Source: Litchfieldia alkalitelluris
GTDB lineage: Bacteria; Bacillota; Bacilli; Bacillales; Salisediminibacteriaceae
Assembly: GCF_002153425.1 (NCBI RefSeq)
Contig: NZ_KZ119600.1
Coordinates: 2,717,920 to 2,781,919 of the forward strand
Direction: 5' to 3'
DNA: 64,000 nucleotides
Shown: in pieces, positions 15,828 to 24,851 of the stretch
Position numbering within the stretch: position 1 is the stretch's first letter
Layout: each line of letters begins with the position of its first letter
The notes under the pieces: generated by a model
Told to the model about the DNA's origin: nothing
Database searches by the model: none
The model's input: only the letters and a program-made list of their open reading frames with translations
Program-made: the position numbers and the translations under genes

Positions 15828-17109
15828 TAGCAGCTTCCTCCTTTCCCTTAAGAAAATAAACTGTATCTAGCTGTACTTTATTTGCCACTCTCACAACATC
15901 GTCCTTCGTCACTTTATCAATTTCAGTAATCCACTTGGCTACATATCGTTTATTTGAAGTTAGTTCGTTATGGTACTCTAGTTCAATAAATCCCCTTGGC
16001 ACATCCATCGTCTCTAATAATTGATTTTTTAAGACAGCTTTTGTTTGCTCTAAATCCTCATCTGTGAAATTGCCTTGCTTCATTTGATCCATTTGTTCCT
16101 TAATTATTGTAGTTGCCTTCTCAAATTTATTACTTTCAATCCCTGACATTACAATTAATAGTCCTTTATGGCTTTCTACCCTTGAAGCGGCATAATAAGC
16201 TAAACTAGCTTTTTCACGTACATTTATAAAAAGCTTAGAATGAGAAAATCCTCCAAAGATCCCATTAAACAATTGCAGGGCAAAATAGTCTTCATGTTCA
16301 TATGTTGTATTTGTACGGTATCCCATGTGAAGTTTACCTTGTTGTACGTCCTGCTCTTCAATGATTTCACGTGGTTGATCAATTTGTTTTTGCTGAGCTT
16401 CTATCGTATTATTCCTACTCCCTTCCTCAATACCTTGAAAATACTTTTTCACAAGTTGTTCCATTACAGAAACTTCCACATCACCAACTATATATAAATC
16501 AAGTTGATCTGACTTTAAAGCTTCTTGATAGTATTCATACAAAGATACATCAGTAATTTTTGTAACGTCTTCTTCTTGCCCGTTAACGAATATGCCAAAT
16601 GGTTCATCTTCACACATTTCTTCCGTTAAGCGCATGTTCGCATACCGCATTTTATCATCATATACTGAAGTAATTTTTTGTCTTAAGGTTCTCTTTTCAC
16701 CTTCTACTACAGATGAATCAAATGCATTGTCGGAAACATTCGGCGACAAAATCACGGAGGAGAATAAATCCAGACCCCGTTCTAATAATGGACGATCATC
16801 TGCTAAAAACTTTTCATTAGCCACTTCCATCTTAAATGTCATCATATGATATTCCCCTTTTTTAGAAACATCTACATTTAAAGTAGCTCCATATAGGTCA
16901 TCTAATGCTTTACGAAATTCCTGCCTCGATGGATATTCTTTCGTTCCACTTTGAAGAACGTATGGTAATAAAGCTCTGTATGTTACTGTGTCCTTCGTTA
17001 ACGGAGACCTAGCATGTAGGAGTAATGTATTAGTTTTGTATGTCTTTGACGGTAAAACATGAACATTTAATCCCCCAACTTTAAATTCCTGAAGTTTTTG
17101 TTCAATCAA
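15820..17109 (-). CDS. ymfF: M16-like non-catalytic partner YmfF
   Basis: 429 residues of M16 peptidase fold (INVREKASLAYYAASRVESHKGL resembles the C-terminal half of the family), but the N-terminal zinc motif HxxEH is missing. This is usual for the regulatory subunit of two-gene M16 proteases. The start is TTG at 17109, eight bases after GGAGG. It is first gene of the ymfF-ymfH-ymfI-ymfJ group; the 329-bp gap upstream contains a repeat and the terminator of the preceding regulator. Confidence 0.9.
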   Translation of the reverse strand: MIEQKLQEFKVGGLNVHVLPSKTYKTNTLLLHARSPLTKDTVTYRALLPYVLQSGTKEYPSRQEFRKALDDLYGATLNVDVSKKGEYHMMTFKMEVANEKFLADDRPLLERGLDLFSSVILSPNVSDNAFDSSVVEGEKRTLRQKITSVYDDKMRYANMRLTEEMCEDEPFGIFVNGQEEDVTKITDVSLYEYYQEALKSDQLDLYIVGDVEVSVMEQLVKKYFQGIEEGSRNNTIEAQQKQIDQPREIIEEQDVQQGKLHMGYRTNTTYEHEDYFALQLFNGIFGGFSHSKLFINVREKASLAYYAASRVESHKGLLIVMSGIESNKFEKATTIIKEQMDQMKQGNFTDEDLEQTKAVLKNQLLETMDVPRGFIELEYHNELTSNKRYVAKWITEIDKVTKDDVVRVANKVQLDTVYFLKGKEEAANE

Positions 17110-17239
17110 CTTCGTTCCCTCCTTTAATTCCTATCATTATCATACCTAATTATTTCCAAGTTATGTTTTGTACAATAAAAAAGACGCGTCAATACATTGA
17201 TTGTAGCGAAAATAGTATCACAAATGCAAAGTTTAATAC

Positions 17240-17358
17240 GAAAAGCGCAAGCGACTATGATTACGAGCGTAGGGCGGTGGAGGAATGACAACAAGAAGTC
17301 ACGCCTTTTTGACTTCTGTTGTCATTTCGAAGTGCCCCGCAGCGACTAGGCGCTGGAG
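17240..17358. repeat. Intergenic inverted-repeat element between ymfC and ymfF
   Basis: A core of TGACAACAAGAAGTCA and TGACTTCTGTTGTCA (17286-17324) forms a 15-bp stem with one bulged base. Outside it GGGCGGTGGAGGAATGACA faces AAATGAC-complementary CGAAGTGCCCC, and the ends carry AAAAGCGCAAGCGACTA and AGCGACTAGGCGCTGGAG. AAAAGCGCAAGCG…GGCGCTGGAG sequences recur in intergenic regions of many Bacillaceae. A shorter look-alike, GAAAAGCGCAGCTCCG, lies at about 46471-46486. No ORF, no transposase. Confidence 0.6.
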
Positions 17359-17368
17359 AAATTAACTA

Positions 17369-17404
17369 CAAAAAAGCCAATGGTGTATAGTATTCCCATT
17401 GGCT
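17369..17404 (-). terminator. Intrinsic terminator of the GntR regulator gene
   Basis: Stem AGCCAATGG/CCATTGGCT (17375-17404) followed by TTTTTTGT on the minus strand. Confidence 0.88.
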
Positions 17405-17438
17405 GTAATTCTTTTCACCATCATATGAAAACTCTTTT

Positions 17439-18158
17439 TTAGACTCGTTTTCGTAAAACGTGAAATTTAAATTTATCTGAACGAAAATAATTAATGGAAT
17501 AAAAAATTGGTCTTTCATTCACATCAAAATGAAGCTGTTTTAATAGTAATAATGATGTATCCAGGTCACAATTTAAAATATCAGATATTTTATCATGATA
17601 CCCTAATGGCTCAATATGTGTTACTGCATATGATATATTAATTCCTGACTCCTCCAGTTGCTCAAAGAACGATTTTCCAGATTGCATATCATAATTTTTA
17701 ATATATTTTTTTGGAATTCTGTCTAGACAGTACACGACTGGTTTAGAGTCAGCAGTTCTAACCCTTTCCACAACTAACATTTCCTCTAGGTCTTTCATTG
17801 ACAATCTTTCTTTATCATCGTCCTCTGCTGGATAAACATCTGAAGATAGAAAGATTGTTCCTGGAGTTTCATTGCCCCTTTTAATCATATCCGTAATACT
17901 AAAGAGTTCTTCTATTCCAGATGAGAATAATGGTTTAGTGTTTACAAAAGTCCCCACTCCATGTCTGCGGACGATAACATTTTCATCCTCTAACATTCGA
18001 AGTGCTTCTCTTAACGTAGCCCGACTTACTCCCAATTGTTTTGATAACTCGAATTCTGAAGGGAGCTGTTCTCCTGCTTCATACAAACCGTTATCGATCT
18101 CATTTTTTAATCGATCAATGACTTGAAGGTACAGTGGCCGATGGTCTGATTTAATCAC
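17439..18158 (-). CDS. ymfC: GntR-family (HutC/UTRA) transcriptional regulator
   Basis: 239 residues. Winged helix-turn-helix at about 8-75 ([46 protein letters not shown]). A UTRA effector domain fills the rest ([52 protein letters not shown]). It is the orthologue by position of B. subtilis YmfC, downstream of spoIIIE. The ligand and targets are unknown. The start ATG is at 18158, and it is 27 bp downstream of the spoIIIE stop. Confidence 0.88.
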   Translation of the reverse strand: MIKSDHRPLYLQVIDRLKNEIDNGLYEAGEQLPSEFELSKQLGVSRATLREALRMLEDENVIVRRHGVGTFVNTKPLFSSGIEELFSITDMIKRGNETPGTIFLSSDVYPAEDDDKERLSMKDLEEMLVVERVRTADSKPVVYCLDRIPKKYIKNYDMQSGKSFFEQLEESGINISYAVTHIEPLGYHDKISDILNCDLDTSLLLLKQLHFDVNERPIFYSINYFRSDKFKFHVLRKRV

Positions 18159-18185
18159 AGAAACTCCCTCCTCAATCTCGATAGC

Positions 18186-20564
18186 TTACTGATTAGATAC
18201 TTCCTGATCTTCTGTCTTAGTAATTAGGACTTCCCTTGGTTTGCTTCCTTCATACGGACCTACTACGCCCCGAAGCTCCATTTCATCTATAAGACGAGCT
18301 GCTCTAGTATAACCAATTCTAAATCGACGTTGAAGCATGGATACAGAAGCAGTCTGCATTTCCGTAACAAGCTGTACTGCATCATCATAAAGCTCATCGT
18401 CCACTTCTGAAGTAACCGTTTCTTCCCCTTCTTGTGGCATCATTTCCTCTGCATATTGTGCCTTCTGCTGCTCAATACAATGATTAACAACTCTTTCCAC
18501 CTCTTCATCAGAGAGAAACGCACCTTGTATTCTCGTTGCTTTATTAGCACCTACTGGAAGGAATAACATATCTCCACGACCTAGGAGTTTTTCAGCTCCA
18601 TTTGAGTCTAGTATCGTTCTGGAATCAGTAGAACTAGATACTCCAAATGCGATCCTAGAAGGAATATTGGCTTTAATGACACCAGTGATGACATCCACTG
18701 ATGGTCTTTGCGTTGCAATTATTAAATGTATACCAGCTGCTCTGGCCATTTGCGCCAATCTAGTGATGGAATCCTCCACATCTGAAGATGCAACCATCAT
18801 TAGATCAGCAAGCTCGTCCACAATAACTACAATAAACGGAAGTGGTTGATATTGATCATCATCGCTACGACTTAAATTCTCTCGTTTAATATATGCATTG
18901 TAGCCTTCAATGTTTCGTGTACCTGAATGAGCAAATAGTTCATAACGTCGTTCCATTTCATTAACCACTTTTTTCAATGCCTGTGACGCTTTTTTTGGAT
19001 CAGTAACGACAGGAGAAAGCAAATGAGGAACACCATTATATACATTCAACTCTACCATTTTAGGATCGATCATCATCAGTTTTACTTCGTGTGGTTTACT
19101 TCGCATTAAAATACTGATGATTATACCATTAATACAAACACTTTTCCCACTTCCAGTGGCCCCGGCTACAAGCAAGTGGGGCATTTTATTAAGTTCTGCA
19201 ATGACAGCATCACCTGAAATATCTCTTCCTAAGGCGATGGCCAGTTTATTGTCCTTTTCTTGCATGATTGTAGAGTCTAATACTTCCCTTAAAGTTACAA
19301 GAGCCACTTCAGTATTTGGTACTTCTATACCTATGGCTGACTTACCCGGAATGGGAGCCTCCATACGAATATCCTTTGCAGCTAAAGCTAAGGCAAGGTC
19401 ATCTGTTAAATTAACTATTTTACTTACTTTTACACCCACACTTGGATAAACTTCATATTTTGTTACAGAAGGACCTAGATGCACTTTTGTAACCTTTGCA
19501 TTTACCCCAAAGCTTTCCAATGTTCTCTCAAGCTTTCTAGCATTTTTTGATAGCATAGAATGCTCTCGAGATTGATTTGCCTTCGATGGGTTGGCTAATA
19601 GATCAAATGACGGTAGTTCATAGAACTCGTTTTCTTCGGCACTTACAATTAATGAATTTGTCAAAGTTGGACTAGAATTAGTTTCCACAAACTCTGACTG
19701 TTCCTCTTCCTTTCGCTCTTGAACATTTCCCTTATTCTTTCCTTGAAGGGCTTCTGATTCCACATCTATGATTTCTGCAACAGGGTCATTATTATCGTAT
19801 GCTTTTGTAGAAAAATCATAGATAATTGGCTCCTCTGTTTTAATATCCTCTTCTGGATATTGTTCCATTTGCTTCCTATCCTCAGTTAATGCTTCTTTCC
19901 GTTCTTTAGATTTTTGAATTGCAGCAGATATGAAATTTTTAATTTCAACGAATTGTGCTTTTAAATAATCTTTTAATCGTTGAAAAACAGAAGCAGAGCC
20001 TTCTCCACCTTTTTTAAGGACATCAATAATAGATTTACCCGTAATTAGAATAATAGATGTAATAATTAATCCTATTGCAAAAAAAGGAGTTCCTGCAGCT
20101 GAAAATAAGAAATGGGACACTGCAAATCCTAACGCACCAATCATACCTCCTCCAAGGCCCTCTATCACTGATTGACCTTGTAATTGTAACCAATATAAAT
20201 GCCACGTGTTTCGGAGCACAGAGTGGTCAATAAAATCCGCATGATTAGACAGATCGCTATATAAGCCTAGATGTGTAAACAAAGCAATCGAAAATACGAG
20301 TAAATAAGTTCCTATTAATTTTCTAGTCCACAAATATGGAAGATTTCTTTTAATCATTATGTATAGGGAGAATATAAAAAGAGAGATAGTAAGAATGACA
20401 GACCAGTCTCCTAAGAAAAATCTAAACACTTGATGGAAGCCTTCTCCAACCACTCCAAGGCGGGCAAATGTGACGAGAGAAACTATCAATAAAAATAAAC
20501 CTACTAATTCATACGTTAATTGTTTTTTCCATTTTTCCTGTTTTTTACGACGTTTTCTCGCCAT
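18186..20564 (-). CDS. spoIIIE: DNA translocase SpoIIIE/FtsK family
   Basis: ATP-driven DNA pump that moves the chromosome into the forespore and clears DNA from the septum. 792 residues from ATG 20564 (MARKRRKKQEKWKK), close to the 789 of B. subtilis; the frame extends three codons upstream to a GTG. Four to five membrane helices lie between about 20 and 180, then a charged linker, the alpha/beta motor with Walker A VAGATGSGKSV and Walker B IVVIVDELADLM, and the gamma DNA-reading winged helix (SVSMLQRRFRIGYTRAARLI). Confidence 0.96.
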   Translation of the reverse strand: MARKRRKKQEKWKKQLTYELVGLFLLIVSLVTFARLGVVGEGFHQVFRFFLGDWSVILTISLFIFSLYIMIKRNLPYLWTRKLIGTYLLVFSIALFTHLGLYSDLSNHADFIDHSVLRNTWHLYWLQLQGQSVIEGLGGGMIGALGFAVSHFLFSAAGTPFFAIGLIITSIILITGKSIIDVLKKGGEGSASVFQRLKDYLKAQFVEIKNFISAAIQKSKERKEALTEDRKQMEQYPEEDIKTEEPIIYDFSTKAYDNNDPVAEIIDVESEALQGKNKGNVQERKEEEQSEFVETNSSPTLTNSLIVSAEENEFYELPSFDLLANPSKANQSREHSMLSKNARKLERTLESFGVNAKVTKVHLGPSVTKYEVYPSVGVKVSKIVNLTDDLALALAAKDIRMEAPIPGKSAIGIEVPNTEVALVTLREVLDSTIMQEKDNKLAIALGRDISGDAVIAELNKMPHLLVAGATGSGKSVCINGIIISILMRSKPHEVKLMMIDPKMVELNVYNGVPHLLSPVVTDPKKASQALKKVVNEMERRYELFAHSGTRNIEGYNAYIKRENLSRSDDDQYQPLPFIVVIVDELADLMMVASSDVEDSITRLAQMARAAGIHLIIATQRPSVDVITGVIKANIPSRIAFGVSSSTDSRTILDSNGAEKLLGRGDMLFLPVGANKATRIQGAFLSDEEVERVVNHCIEQQKAQYAEEMMPQEGEETVTSEVDDELYDDAVQLVTEMQTASVSMLQRRFRIGYTRAARLIDEMELRGVVGPYEGSKPREVLITKTEDQEVSNQ

Positions 20565-20593
20565 TTGAACCACCTCTACCTCTAATAATACAT

Positions 20594-20627
20594 AAAAGGA
20601 ACAAGCAGCCGATACTTCCGGCTGCTG
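20594..20627 (-). terminator. Probable terminator after ylzJ
   Basis: Stem AGCAGCC/GGCTGCT (20604-20626) followed by TGTTCCTTTTATG on the minus strand; the T-tract is interrupted. Confidence 0.6.
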
Positions 20628-20787
20628 CTCTTTGGTCGAACGCTTGTTTTCCTAATTATATCACATATTTTTATACCTTTTCCATAAAATCATAAATTAA
20701 ATTCTGGCAGATGTCGCACTTGTACCTTGCTTGAAAGGGAATGAACTGTAACGAACACCAACACGAGATTAGTATTTTAACGGTAGC

Positions 20788-21009
20788 CTAACGATTATCA
20801 AAGAAATAAGGTTGTCCAGGCTGATAACGTTCATCTAAGTATAAATTTGGATCAGTTGAAAGTAAGCGAACAACTCGGTAGCTGTTGTCTTCTCCTTGCC
20901 GCTGAACTTGTAATTGACCACCTGGAATATCCACCATTTCCACACCTTCATATTCAGTATCCTGCACTGGAAAAATGAGTTCCTGAGCCTGATATGTGTA
21001 GAGGATCAT
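20788..21009 (-). CDS. ylzJ: YlzJ-like protein
   Basis: 73 residues, [15 protein letters not shown]…; beta-rich, no membrane segment. Its ATG overlaps the tepA stop codon (ATGA), so it is coupled to tepA as in B. subtilis. Function unknown. Confidence 0.88.
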   Translation of the reverse strand: MILYTYQAQELIFPVQDTEYEGVEMVDIPGGQLQVQRQGEDNSYRVVRLLSTDPNLYLDERYQPGQPYFFDNR

Positions 21010-21755
21010 TGCACCACATCCTCACTTGGTTTATTTTCCTGAATTAATTCATTTAATTTTTTGATTGCAGGGCCAAGACCACCTATTTCATTAATAATAC
21101 CATATTCTACAGCGTCCTTCCCTACTACGTTTGTTCCAATATCTCGGGTTAAGTTACCCTTAGACATCATTAACTCCTTAAATGTTTCCTCTGTAATGGA
21201 TGAATGCTTCGTAACAAAACTAATGACCCGATCTTGCATCTTATCTAAATACTCAAATGTTTGAGGAACACCAATAACAAGGCCAGTTAAGCGAACAGGG
21301 TGAATCGTCATTGTTGCAGATTCAGCTATAAAACTATAGTTCGAAGCTACTGCAATTGGAACACCAATAGAATGGCCTCCCCCTAAAACTAAAGTTACTG
21401 TAGGCTTCGACATAGATGAAATCATTTCAGCAAGGGCCAAGCCTGCCTCCACATCTCCACCAACAGTATTAAGAATGATTAACATACCCTCTATTTTGGG
21501 ATTTTGTTCAGCTGCAACTAATTGCGGAATGATATGTTCATATTTCGTTGTTTTGTTTTGAGGTGGCAGCTGCATATGCCCTTCAATTTGTCCAATAATT
21601 GTAACCATATGAATATTAGATTGTTCCATTTGTGGGACATTGGTTTGTCCTAACTGTTGTATTTTATCAAGTATCCCTTCTTTTGGGCTTTTACCCTGAT
21701 CTTGATTAGGGCTCCCCTGGTCTTGTGACATCTGTGGATTTGACTTATTATTCAT
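21006..21755 (-). CDS. tepA: ClpP-class serine protease TepA (translocation-enhancing)
   Basis: 249 residues. Disordered Gln/Asn-rich N-terminus (about 1-50), then a ClpP/crotonase-like fold: [17 protein letters not shown], the nucleophile region [14 protein letters not shown], and [10 protein letters not shown]. The B. subtilis orthologue promotes protein export and acts on spore small acid-soluble proteins during germination. Membrane association is not obvious from the sequence. It heads a two-gene unit with ylzJ. Confidence 0.92.
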   Translation of the reverse strand: MNNKSNPQMSQDQGSPNQDQGKSPKEGILDKIQQLGQTNVPQMEQSNIHMVTIIGQIEGHMQLPPQNKTTKYEHIIPQLVAAEQNPKIEGMLIILNTVGGDVEAGLALAEMISSMSKPTVTLVLGGGHSIGVPIAVASNYSFIAESATMTIHPVRLTGLVIGVPQTFEYLDKMQDRVISFVTKHSSITEETFKELMMSKGNLTRDIGTNVVGKDAVEYGIINEIGGLGPAIKKLNELIQENKPSEDVVQ

Positions 21756-21818
21756 ATCCGTTCACCACTCCTTTCTCATCACTAGTATGCAGTGAGAAGA
21801 GAGGTTTCATGCAAATTA

Positions 21819-21853
21819 GAGCTCACAAAAGGTTGAAATCCTTTTATGAGCTC
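21819..21853. terminator. Hairpin downstream of the RNase J gene, weak terminator
   Basis: A long stem GAGCTCAC-AAAAGG / CCTTTT-GTGAGCTC lies 35-70 nt after the rnjB stop. On the minus strand it is followed only by TAATTTG and preceded by nine T, so it may be a 3' stabiliser rather than a classic terminator. Confidence 0.45.
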
Positions 21854-21886
21854 CAAAAAAAAATTAAAAATGTATTAGTACCGATA

Positions 21887-23551
21887 TTATGCTTCCATTA
21901 TGATAGGAATGATCATCGGCCTTCGCTTCGTTTTTTCATATAGAAATCTTCCTAATTGATCCCTGATTTGCTGTTTTAATTGTGACCAATCAGAAAGTCC
22001 ATGTTCAATACTGTCATTCACTGCTGATTTTACTAATGATTCTGCATTCATAATCAACTCTTCTGATTCACGAACGTATACAAAACCGCGGGAAATGATA
22101 TCAGGTCCAGATAAAATCTGATTGCGCTTTTTATTTAATGTAATAACGGTAACGATAATACCATCCTTTGAAAGTAGTCTCCTGTCTCTTAAGACAATGT
22201 TTCCTACATCACCAATTCCTAAGCCGTCAATGAGTACATTACCATAAGGCACATTATTTCCCCTATTAGCTGTCTTTTTTATAAACTCTACTGATTCTCC
22301 TCGATTTAATAAAAATATATTATCTGATAATATCCCACAGGTTTTTGCAATTTGAGCATGGGCGTGCTGCATACGATACTCACCATGGATAGGGACGAAA
22401 TACTTTGGTTTTATAAGATTAACCATTTGTTTTAATTCTTCAGCACTTCCGTGTCCCGAAGTATGAACATAATCCTGTCCATAAACAATTTCAGTGCCTA
22501 GGCGAGATAGCATATCAATTAATTTAGAAAAGGATTTTTCATTGCCTGAAATAGGACTAGCAGATATAATAACACGATCTGTAGATTTAATTTTTAGAGA
22601 ATGACTACCATTAGTCATCTTACTGAGTGAAGTTAACGGCTCCCCTTGACTCCCAGCTGTTAATATGACTAAATCATCATCTTTAGACTTTAATGCATCA
22701 TTTATATTTATTATTATGCCTTGTTCGTCTATCAAATAGCCTAGACCAAGACCTATGTTAACAACATGTTCCAAGCTTTTCCCAACTACAGTTAGTTTTC
22801 GGTTATTATTAGTAGTTGCATTAATTACTTGTTGAATCCGATGTATATTCGACGAAAATGTTGCTACGAAGATACGACCTGGGGCATTATAAAAAGCCTC
22901 TTTAAGACCTTTCGCTACTACAGATTCAGAAGCTGTTATGCCTGGCCTTTCTGCATTTGTACTATCTGAAAGGAGACAAAGAACACCTTTTTCACCAATA
23001 TCAGCAAGTTTTCCTATTTCAGTTAATTTTCCATCTACAGGATTTTGATCAAATTTAAAGTCTCCAGTGTGTACTATAGGTCCTTGTGAAGTATGAACGA
23101 TGATTCCAATGGAATCTGGAATACTATGGGTCGTACGAAAAAAGCTAACAGGTGTTTTTCCTACTCTTACCTTCGAATCCGAATTTATTTCCACTAACTT
23201 AGGACTAATCGCCACTTCCAAATCTCTACAGTGATCAGCGACTAATGCCAGCGTTAATTTTGTTCCATATACAGGGATATCCAAATCCCTCAATATATAT
23301 GGTATCGCACCAATATGATCTTCATGTCCATGTGTAAGGATGATACCCCTTACCCGATCTTTATTTTCCTTTAAATAAGTAATGTCAGGGATAACTACGT
23401 CAACACCTAGCATATCATCATCTGGAAACATAAGGCCCCCATCAATTACTAGGATCTCATCATCTAACTCTATGACGTACATATTTTTTCCTATCTCACC
23501 GATTCCACCTAAAGAAAAAAGACGTATCTTCTCTGTTTGTTGATTTGACAA
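21887..23551 (-). CDS. rnjB: Ribonuclease J (rnjB locus)
   Basis: Metallo-beta-lactamase/beta-CASP ribonuclease acting as endonuclease and 5'-3' exonuclease in mRNA decay and rRNA maturation. 554 residues. H74-x-H76-x-D78-H79 in THGHEDHIGA, then HSIPDS, HTGDFKFD, the beta-CASP region SSNIHRIQQV, and HVSGHGS-like HTSGHGSAEELKQM. Position next to dapA matches B. subtilis rnjB, whose own metal motif is degenerate (HGHDEN); here it is complete, so this protein may be catalytically active like RNase J1. The start is TTG 23551 with only a weak GGAAAA ribosome-binding site. Confidence 0.92.
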   Translation of the reverse strand: MSNQQTEKIRLFSLGGIGEIGKNMYVIELDDEILVIDGGLMFPDDDMLGVDVVIPDITYLKENKDRVRGIILTHGHEDHIGAIPYILRDLDIPVYGTKLTLALVADHCRDLEVAISPKLVEINSDSKVRVGKTPVSFFRTTHSIPDSIGIIVHTSQGPIVHTGDFKFDQNPVDGKLTEIGKLADIGEKGVLCLLSDSTNAERPGITASESVVAKGLKEAFYNAPGRIFVATFSSNIHRIQQVINATTNNNRKLTVVGKSLEHVVNIGLGLGYLIDEQGIIININDALKSKDDDLVILTAGSQGEPLTSLSKMTNGSHSLKIKSTDRVIISASPISGNEKSFSKLIDMLSRLGTEIVYGQDYVHTSGHGSAEELKQMVNLIKPKYFVPIHGEYRMQHAHAQIAKTCGILSDNIFLLNRGESVEFIKKTANRGNNVPYGNVLIDGLGIGDVGNIVLRDRRLLSKDGIIVTVITLNKKRNQILSGPDIISRGFVYVRESEELIMNAESLVKSAVNDSIEHGLSDWSQLKQQIRDQLGRFLYEKTKRRPMIIPIIMEA

Positions 23552-23969
23552 TATATTTTCCTGACTGCTATGTATAAAAATTACAGGCTTCGAACCAGTT
23601 TAAAGCCTTTTGCTCCCCCAATAAAATCTATTAATCTAATTAAATTTTATTTTTTATTATGTTAATAGCGGCCAGGAGTTACACCTCCTGTTAGTTAGTT
23701 TTGGTTCATATGTATATAGAAGTATATGAAATATCAATATGTTTTTTGTAAGCCTTTACGTTCAACACTATGTTAGTAAGTATAACTTAAACTAATTTAG
23801 AAAAACAAGAAAGAGCACCAACACAAATCAATTACTACTTCCATTCTGCACTGTGCAAATTAATTGCAATTTATGTTTCTTGGGTGTCTATTATAAAAAA
23901 ACACCATTTAAGCATCCATTTGGATGTAAATGGTGTTTTCTACATAGCTCGATAAAATGTACATCAACC
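23552..23969 (-). other. Leader region of rnjB with two small hairpins
   Basis: The 418-bp gap between dapA and rnjB holds the dapA terminator (23895-23937) and, closer to rnjB, hairpins CAGGAG-GTGTAA-CTCCTG (23673-23690) and AGGCTT…AAGCCT (23585-23608). The first hairpin buries an AGGAGGTG sequence that looks like a ribosome-binding site but has no ORF after it. A possible promoter is TTGATA, 17 bp, TACATA near 23740-23710. I see no gene. Confidence 0.4.
23895..23937 (-). terminator. Intrinsic terminator of dapA
   Basis: Long stem AACACCATTTACATCC/GGATGCTTAAATGGTGTT (two mismatches), followed by TTTTTTT on the minus strand. Confidence 0.92.
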
Positions 23970-24836
23970 TTATTTTTCTAAAATATCTGCAAGTTTTTGC
24001 CTTTCTTCTGGAGTAAGAGGTACAAGTGGTAGCCTCACTCCTCCAACACCTAAACCGTAAAATTGTAATGCCGTTTTTACCGGTACAGGATTAGGGGCCA
24101 TAAATAGTGCTTTCATCTTTGGAGAAAGCTCCTGATGCATTTTAGCAGCATGAGCAATATTCCCTTTTTCAAATGATTGCACCATTTGTTGCATTTCATT
24201 ACCAATTATATGACTGGCAACTGATACAACACCAGCTCCTCCAATTGCAAGCACTGGTAAAGCTAATGAATCATCTCCAGAATAAAGAAGAAAATCATTC
24301 TCTGTATTCGCTAAAATTTTTGTCATTTGATCAATTTGTTCACTAGCTTCTTTGACCGCTACAATATTTTTCACTTTAGAAAGGGCAATTACCGTTTCTG
24401 TATCCATATTGACGGAAGTTCGGCCTGGTACATTATAAAGCATGACAGGCAGTGAAGTTTTCTCTGCAATTGTCTTGAAATGCTCATATAAGCCTTTCTG
24501 AGATGGTCTATTATAATAAGGAGCCACTAGCATAATTCCATCAACACCGAGCTCTTCTGCTTTCCTCGTAAGTTCTACTGAAGCATACGTATTATTGGAA
24601 CCAGTCCCAGCAATGACAGGAATTCGACCATTTACAACTTTTACAGAATGAGCAAACAAGGCTAGCTTCTCTTCATTGGAGAGTGTCGGAGACTCACCAG
24701 TAGTTCCGGCTACCACGATACCATCCGAACCATTTTCAATTAAAAAATCGATTAGCTTGGTCGTCTTCTGAAAATCAACATTTCCCTTCGAATCAAAGGG
24801 TGTAACCATAGCGGTTATTATTCGACCAAAATTCAT
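23970..24836 (-). CDS. dapA: 4-hydroxy-tetrahydrodipicolinate synthase
   Basis: Condenses pyruvate with aspartate semialdehyde, feeding lysine, diaminopimelate for peptidoglycan and dipicolinate for spores. 288 residues. The Schiff-base lysine is K162 in VAVKEAS; the proton-relay residues are in GTTGESP (T45-T46) and Y134 in LYNVPGRT. Last gene of the dpaA-dpaB-asd-dapG-dapA cluster, 15 bp after dapG, with a strong terminator behind it. Confidence 0.97.
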   Translation of the reverse strand: MNFGRIITAMVTPFDSKGNVDFQKTTKLIDFLIENGSDGIVVAGTTGESPTLSNEEKLALFAHSVKVVNGRIPVIAGTGSNNTYASVELTRKAEELGVDGIMLVAPYYNRPSQKGLYEHFKTIAEKTSLPVMLYNVPGRTSVNMDTETVIALSKVKNIVAVKEASEQIDQMTKILANTENDFLLYSGDDSLALPVLAIGGAGVVSVASHIIGNEMQQMVQSFEKGNIAHAAKMHQELSPKMKALFMAPNPVPVKTALQFYGLGVGGVRLPLVPLTPEERQKLADILEK

Positions 24837-24851
24837 GTTAATGCACTCCTT

